DNA of 64,000 nt, taken from Sporosarcina sp. Te-1. GTDB lineage: Bacteria; Bacillota; Bacilli; Bacillales_A; Planococcaceae. Of the stretch, positions 59,090 through 64,000 are shown in pieces. Under the pieces are notes generated by a model. The model was not told where the DNA came from, did no database searches, and worked only from the letters and a program-made list of their open reading frames with translations. The translations under genes were made by a program, and so were the position numbers. The stretch spans positions 3,273,501 to 3,337,500 of the forward strand of contig NZ_CP071798.1 of the NCBI RefSeq assembly GCF_017498505.1. Reading direction: 5' to 3'. How positions within the stretch are numbered: position 1 is the stretch's first letter; the number at the start of each line of letters is the position of its first letter.

Positions 59090-61004
59090 TCTCGTCACCC
59101 GCAGCATGCGGAAAAACATTAAGCATTATTATTTGTATTTTTTTGCACTAATTTTAAGCGTTGTTCTCTATTTTGTGTTCGCTACGCTGCAACATGATTC
59201 GGCAGTAATCGCAGAGACCAATCGTTCCATGAACATGTCGGCCGGCTTCCGAGCAGCGGGGATTCTACTGATTTTCATAGCAGGCATCTTTGTCATTTAT
59301 GCAAATGCCATCTTTTTGAAAAGACGCAGCCGTGAAATCGGTTTATATCAATTGATCGGGCTTACCAAAGGAGCGGTAGCACGACTGTTGATTATTGAAA
59401 ATGCACTTTTAAGTTCAGGGGCGTTGCTTGTCGGGGTCGGAATCGGCATATTGCTTTCACGGCTGTTTCTGCTGTTGCTTATGAAGCTTGTTGGTTTTGA
59501 CGGCTTTATTGAATTGCATTTATCCGTTGCCGCCGTCCTACAGACCATTTTCGTATTTGCGGCAATTATCGTGTTGACCTCCTTTCAAATGGTGGCACGG
59601 GTATACCGTTCTACCTTGCTCAGCCTTTTTAAAGCGGATAAATCAGAGGAGCATCCGAAACAACCCAAACCGTTCCTCTCGGCGTTTTTAGGCTGTTTAG
59701 GAATTGTATTGATCGCTTTTGGTTACTGGTATTCCGGACATATGATCAATGCCTTGCTGTTTTTTAACATGCTTATCGTCTTAGCCGCTACGATTTCTGG
59801 AACCTATTTAGTGTTCCGGGTCAGCATTAGTTGGTTGCTCTATAAAGTGCGAGCTCGCAAAAATGGCCATCTTGGACTTTATAACAGTTTGTCTATCGCA
59901 TCGATTATGCACCGTATGCGGGGAAACGCAAACTCCCTGACGATTATTGCAGTGCTCTCCGCCATGACATTAACAATGGTAGCAGGGGCGTGCTCGTTCT
60001 ATTACTCGACAGAAAAAGATGCGAAGCAAATCATGCCGTTTCATTATATGGTGTTGCTGGGGGAGGATGAAAATCGAAACTATCAGGTGGAGCAGTTTCT
60101 TAAGGAATTGGATTCCGAGGGAATTGGATACACAACATCCACCGTGGAATCGCTCTATGTAACCGGAAAATTTATGGGGGATGATTTTCCAAACTGGTTG
60201 GCCGGATCTACCTATTTCTCGATTGTCAGCGAAGAACAGCTTCGAGAGGCAGGATTAGCAGTTCCAGATCCGGGCTCTGGACAAGGGATGGTCTATGATG
60301 CTTCACTTGCCTGGATTTTAAAATCAGTGAAGACGCCGTATGAAGTGAAATTAACAGATGATCCGAAAGAGTTATCAGTTACGATTGGACAGCTTGGCGA
60401 TGGAAATGTCATCAACTTTCCAAGTCCAGGTACTCAAATCGTTGTACCAGACCCTATTTTCCAAGAAACACGCGATATGTTTCAAGATAGCAAAGCAGAA
60501 ACGTATACATTCCGCACTATAACCATAAACGATGATCATGATCTAGAAAATGCGTTCAATATTTCACGTCAGGATAAATACACTGCTTTCTCTTTCACTT
60601 ATTATGAGTTGTATAAGCAAAACGTCCAAAATAATGGATTAACCATCTTCATCGCGGGCTTCCTCGGATTGATCTTTCTCTTGACGACAGGCAGCATTTT
60701 ATATTTTAAACAGATGACGGAAGCTGAGCAGGAAAAGAGCAATTACGCTACACTCCGACAACTGGGATTCACAAGCAAAGAGATCATGCGGGGCATTGTC
60801 AAAAAACAGGTTTTTGTTTTCGGCTTGCCATTGCTGATCGGGTTATTACACTCCGTATTTGCAGTGAAATCTGCTTCTTTCATGTTTATGTCGGATATTA
60901 CCGTACCGGTCACCATCTCAATGACCTTGTATGTTTTGATCTATTTGATTTTCGCCTTCTTAACAGTTGGCTACTATCGTAAAATAGTGAAGGCAGCGCT
61001 TTAA
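59076..61004 (+). CDS. BceB-type ABC permease (module 2)
   Basis: 642 residues from TTG 59076, with GGGGG nine bases upstream; GTG 59067 in the same frame is part of that site. Starts [28 protein letters not shown] like other BceB proteins. Ten spans, FtsX block and a large extracellular domain between about residues 305 and 510, the region that sets drug specificity. The extracellular domain differs from module 1, suggesting a different peptide range. Confidence 0.92.
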   Translation: MTLFNLVTRSMRKNIKHYYLYFFALILSVVLYFVFATLQHDSAVIAETNRSMNMSAGFRAAGILLIFIAGIFVIYANAIFLKRRSREIGLYQLIGLTKGAVARLLIIENALLSSGALLVGVGIGILLSRLFLLLLMKLVGFDGFIELHLSVAAVLQTIFVFAAIIVLTSFQMVARVYRSTLLSLFKADKSEEHPKQPKPFLSAFLGCLGIVLIAFGYWYSGHMINALLFFNMLIVLAATISGTYLVFRVSISWLLYKVRARKNGHLGLYNSLSIASIMHRMRGNANSLTIIAVLSAMTLTMVAGACSFYYSTEKDAKQIMPFHYMVLLGEDENRNYQVEQFLKELDSEGIGYTTSTVESLYVTGKFMGDDFPNWLAGSTYFSIVSEEQLREAGLAVPDPGSGQGMVYDASLAWILKSVKTPYEVKLTDDPKELSVTIGQLGDGNVINFPSPGTQIVVPDPIFQETRDMFQDSKAETYTFRTITINDDHDLENAFNISRQDKYTAFSFTYYELYKQNVQNNGLTIFIAGFLGLIFLLTTGSILYFKQMTEAEQEKSNYATLRQLGFTSKEIMRGIVKKQVFVFGLPLLIGLLHSVFAVKSASFMFMSDITVPVTISMTLYVLIYLIFAFLTVGYYRKIVKAAL

Positions 61005-61016
61005 ATCGATGCCACT

Positions 61017-61044
61017 GGCCAGGGGGATTCTCTCCTGGCTTTTA
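61017..61044 (+). terminator. Terminator of Bce module 2
   Basis: GCCAGG and CCTGGC pair, followed by TTTTATC. Confidence 0.75.
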
Positions 61045-61129
61045 TCAACTTCAAAATTTAAAAAATCCTTATTACGGATATAATAAAACACATTGAAATC
61101 CACCAATGACGATGATACACTACATCAAG

Positions 61130-61245
61130 TCGGTAGATTTTTCGAGCCGAAGATAAGTGTTTTCCTCGTGCGTTAAAGGCACGGGTAATAAGTTTCCTTC
61201 TTTAGGAACCGTCCGATTCCATGTTCGGACGGTTTTTACGTTTGC
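61130..61245 (+). promoter_or_regulatory. Structured leader with terminator upstream of the AGCS gene
   Basis: Three short hairpins (TCGG...CCGA; CGTGC-GTTAAAG-GCACG; TTCC-TTCTTTA-GGAA) are followed by a strong terminator, ACCGTCCGA/TCGGACGGT plus TTTTT at 61208-61237, and then 80 bases to the AGCS start. No gene lies before this terminator on the strand. It looks like a riboswitch or attenuator, but I could not match it to a known class, glycine included. Confidence 0.5.
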
Positions 61246-61320
61246 CATGTATAAAGAGGAAGCTATTTAGGGTAAGGAAAGAAGAGTACATATTTACAGC
61301 ATAGAGAAGGAGTGTATGGA

Positions 61321-62715
61321 ATGAAAGCGTTGGAATGGCTAGTTGGACCGGCAAATGATTTCATTTGGACATACATATTGATCGGCCTGTTGCTTTTGAT
61401 CGGTTTGTATTTTACGGTGCGGACAAAGTTTGTCCAATTCCGCCTGTTTGGCGAAATGTTTCGTTTGATTTTTGAAAAGAAGGGTAGCGACCATGGAGTT
61501 TCGGCGTTCCAGGCATTTACAATCAGTGCGGCTTCGCGGGTTGGCACGGGGAATGTCACGGGTGTTGCACTTGCCATTGGCATCGGCGGTCCCGGAGCTG
61601 TGTTTTGGATGTGGATTATCGCTTTGATCGGCATGGCGACAGCTTTCGTCGAAAGTACATTGGCACAAGTGTATAAAGTGCGTGACGGGAATACATTTCG
61701 CGGCGGTCCTGCCTATTATATGGAAAAGGCGCTCGGTTTGCGGAAACTTGGTATTGTCTTTGCCATTCTGTTAACACTCTGTTTTGGTTTCATCTTCAAC
61801 GCAGTTCAGTCAAATACGATCAGTCAATCATTTCATGACGTGTTCAATCTGCCACTTTGGTTGGTCGGACTTATTCTAGTTCTATTGACCGCCATCATTA
61901 TTTTCGGCGGAGTACAAAGGATTGTTAAAGTGACGCAAGCGATCGTTCCGATCATGGCGACGTTTTACTTGCTCATTGCCATTTTTGTTTTAATTATTAA
62001 TATTACTGAAATCCCAGGCATGATCGCCCTTATTTTTGAACATGCCTTCGGAATTAAAGAGATGGCTGGGGCAGGAATCGGTGCTGCGATGATGCAAGGA
62101 GTCCGGCGCGGTTTATTCTCCAATGAAGCGGGAATGGGGAGCGTTCCGAATGCGGCAGCGACGGCTAATGTGTCGCATCCGGCAAAACAGGGCCTTGTTC
62201 AAAGCTTAGGTGTATTTTTCGACACGATTATCATTTGTTCGGCAACGGCCTTCATCATCATTTTGGCTGGATTGTATGATAAAGGGGAAGAGAGCGGCAT
62301 CATTTTGACGCAATCGTCGATGGCAGTTCATGTCGGTTCATGGGCTCCGTATTTCGTTGCTGTCGCAATCATGTTCTTCGCATTCAGTTCGATCGTCGGC
62401 AATTATTATTATGGTGAAACAAACATCGAATTCATCAAAGCACATAAATCGTGGATGATTCTGTATCGGATCGTTGTCCTTGGCTTTGTGATGTTCGGTG
62501 CTTTGGCGAAAGTGGATATCGTCTGGAGCATGGCTGATCTGTTTATGGGCTTGATGGCTGTGTTGAACTTACTTGTCATTCTTTTACTTGGCAAGGTGGC
62601 CTTTAAAGTGTTGGATGACTTTACAAGACAACGGAAACAAGGGAAAGACCCGATTTTCAAGGCAAGCACCATACCAAATTTGAAGGGTGCGGAATGTTGG
62701 GAAGATAAGAAATGA
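61321..62715 (+). CDS. AGCS-family sodium:alanine/glycine (AlsT-like) symporter
   Basis: 464 residues from ATG 61321 with AAGGAG nine bases upstream. About eleven spans with the family signatures SAASRVGTGNVTGVALAIGIGGPGAVFWMW, RGGPAYYMEKALG, and GVRRGLFSNEAGMGSVPNAAATA. It imports alanine, glycine or glutamine with sodium. Single gene behind a structured leader and ended by a good terminator. Confidence 0.95.
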   Translation: MKALEWLVGPANDFIWTYILIGLLLLIGLYFTVRTKFVQFRLFGEMFRLIFEKKGSDHGVSAFQAFTISAASRVGTGNVTGVALAIGIGGPGAVFWMWIIALIGMATAFVESTLAQVYKVRDGNTFRGGPAYYMEKALGLRKLGIVFAILLTLCFGFIFNAVQSNTISQSFHDVFNLPLWLVGLILVLLTAIIIFGGVQRIVKVTQAIVPIMATFYLLIAIFVLIINITEIPGMIALIFEHAFGIKEMAGAGIGAAMMQGVRRGLFSNEAGMGSVPNAAATANVSHPAKQGLVQSLGVFFDTIIICSATAFIIILAGLYDKGEESGIILTQSSMAVHVGSWAPYFVAVAIMFFAFSSIVGNYYYGETNIEFIKAHKSWMILYRIVVLGFVMFGALAKVDIVWSMADLFMGLMAVLNLLVILLLGKVAFKVLDDFTRQRKQGKDPIFKASTIPNLKGAECWEDKK

Positions 62716-62722
62716 TGTTCAA

Positions 62723-62763
62723 AAAGTGATGGGAATCCTTTGACAGTTCCCATCGCTTTTTCT
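62723..62763 (+). terminator. Terminator after AGCS gene
   Basis: AAAGTGATGGGAA and TTCCCATCGCTTT pair (one mismatch) and are followed by TTCTATTC. Confidence 0.9.
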
Positions 62764-62877
62764 ATTCTTATACTAAGTCGCATAGAAAATGTAAGTATTG
62801 ACCGGTCATTTGAGAAGAACTATAATTACATAAAAAATAATCCGACAATTATTTTATTTTAGAGGGATGTGAGAAGT

Positions 62878-64000
62878 ATGGTCACTTCTACGTTGGAACA
62901 GCTATGCATCCTCTATACAGATTTGACTTACGAGGATATCGGGAGGCTGGAGGAAGTCGCCTCTACATTGCAATTATATGCTGATATGTCGGATTCCTAT
63001 ATGTTCATCGATTGCAAAATCAAGGACAACGATCATGCAATCGTTGTGGCAGAAGCGTTTCCCCGCAATGCAAACAACATTTATGAAAACTCGGTCGTGG
63101 GGAAAATTGTGTTTGAATCGTTTGAGCCCGGTGTTTTTTATAGTTACAAGAACGGTAAAAAGTCGATTATCCGTCAAGCGATTACACAAGAAGGAAAATC
63201 GGTCGATCAAACCGTCGTTCCCATTAAAAATAAATGTCACCAAGTCATTGGAGTATTAATTCAGGAGAAAGAAGTAACGCCCAAAACGCTGCAGGACGAT
63301 TCCTACCAGGAAGCAGATTTGTCTATCGTCCCGGCCCGCAATGGCGAATTTCTTGCTTCGACTGTCGGCGGCCCGCCGGTTGTTTCCGATTTACTGATGG
63401 AAATGCTCATTCTGACGGATGCCAAAGATCACCTCATCTATTCAAATCCCGTCGCGTTGAAATTCATTTCAGAAATGAGTCGGACAGAGGCAGTAGCCAA
63501 TGAGAAAATCACGGACTTGCTGCCATTCTTGAAGCCGGTTTATGACAATAAAGAAGATGTATTCGTGTTTGATCTAACAATTGATCGCAAAAGTTTGGTC
63601 GTGAAGAAAATCCGATTGAAGAAAAAGGATCGAGGTGAGACACTGCTCATCATTCAAGATTTGACCGAATTACGGATGAAGGAAAAAGAACTCATGATGA
63701 AATCAGTGGTCATCCAGGAAATCCATCACCGCGTGAAAAATAATCTGCAGACGATTGCGAGCTTGCTGCGGTTACAGATGAGGGGATTGCCGGAGGACAG
63801 TCAAGCATCATTCGAGGATACGTTAAATCGGATCTATAGCATTTCATCGGTCTATGAAATTATTTTGGCTAAAGAACGTGCGGATGATGACGATGTAAAT
63901 ATTATTGAATTGACGAGAAAAATCTGTTCTGCCATGGTATTGAACGACGTGCGTTCAAAAGTAGACTTGATTATTCAGCCGAATGGCAATAAAATAATTA
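62878..64000 (+). CDS. Cytoplasmic sensor histidine kinase, HisKA_2 type (PdtaS/EutW-like), truncated by window end
   Basis: The frame runs from ATG 62878 (GGGATGTGAG upstream) off the end of the window, with 374 codons visible. Residues about 1-145 form a GAF-like N-terminal kinase sensor (LTYEDIGRLEEVASTLQLYADMSDSYMFIDC). A PAS-like domain (LLMEMLILTDAKDHLIYSNPVALKFI) spans about 180-270. The HisKA_2 H-box is SVVIQEIHHRVKNNLQTIASLLRLQMR; the ATPase domain is cut off. PdtaS/EutW kinases pair with ANTAR-type antiterminator regulators, so a partner is expected just beyond the window. Confidence 0.9.
   Translation, partial: MVTSTLEQLCILYTDLTYEDIGRLEEVASTLQLYADMSDSYMFIDCKIKDNDHAIVVAEAFPRNANNIYENSVVGKIVFESFEPGVFYSYKNGKKSIIRQAITQEGKSVDQTVVPIKNKCHQVIGVLIQEKEVTPKTLQDDSYQEADLSIVPARNGEFLASTVGGPPVVSDLLMEMLILTDAKDHLIYSNPVALKFISEMSRTEAVANEKITDLLPFLKPVYDNKEDVFVFDLTIDRKSLVVKKIRLKKKDRGETLLIIQDLTELRMKEKELMMKSVVIQEIHHRVKNNLQTIASLLRLQMRGLPEDSQASFEDTLNRIYSISSVYEIILAKERADDDDVNIIELTRKICSAMVLNDVRSKVDLIIQPNGNKII

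Noticed and set aside
61130..61245. Glycine riboswitch
   Set aside because: The conserved glycine aptamer core was not seen, although the downstream gene is a typical target.

Overview
The window is chromosomal DNA of a spore-forming, Gram-positive member of the Bacillales, most like Planococcaceae such as Sporosarcina. That placement is an inference. It rests on the germinant-receptor operon, the exosporium-like genes, the Bce-type peptide-resistance modules, the strong GGAGG ribosome sites with TTG/GTG starts, and the terminator style. There is no rRNA, tRNA, IS element, prophage or CRISPR array.

Layout. 0-6 kb: the end of an acyl-CoA synthetase, a 21-bp repeat array, a MarR regulator beside a broken target gene, a DUF4139 protein, and a soluble globin-MCP-CZB receptor. 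5.9-7.6 kb: a DnaA-box cluster, then a DedA protein and UppP (undecaprenyl-phosphate recycling). 7.7-15 kb: an ABC/two-component module, a CPBP protease and a MerR regulator. 15.3-21.3 kb: a PepSY/two-component module like B. subtilis yko, a glycerate kinase and an MBL hydrolase. 21.4-25.8 kb: a group of probable spore-surface genes with sigma-K-like promoters. 26-31.4 kb: a broken gene, YciI, an ArsR plus SRPBCC-PDZ operon, duplicated repeat arrays, and metE under a cobalamin riboswitch. 31.7-43 kb: small enzymes and acetyltransferases, a gerB-gerA-gerC operon, and several genes broken by single mutations. 43-49.9 kb: a NERD pseudogene with a repeat array, a MATE exporter, a UDG-family protein, a TDT transporter and others. 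50-61 kb: two complete Bce-type modules flanking an intact NERD gene and a large hierarchical repeat array. 61-64 kb: an AGCS symporter behind a structured leader, and a HisKA_2 sensor kinase cut by the window end.

Two themes stand out. The first is envelope-antibiotic defence: UppP, a DedA flippase candidate, one MacB-like and two BceAB-like transporters, each with its own kinase and regulator. A perfect BceR-type site (TGACA-N4-TGTAA) sits directly against the -35 of the intact NERD gene, which suggests this nuclease-fold protein belongs to the peptide-stress regulon. The second is a family of intergenic arrays with an exact or near-exact 21-bp period (two helical turns) at several places. 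They use different 8-9 bp cores (GGTGATAA, GGTGGTAA, GTTATG) and in two loci share a leader. Both NERD genes are followed directly by such an array. I consider the NERD-array pairing the best candidate for an undescribed system here.
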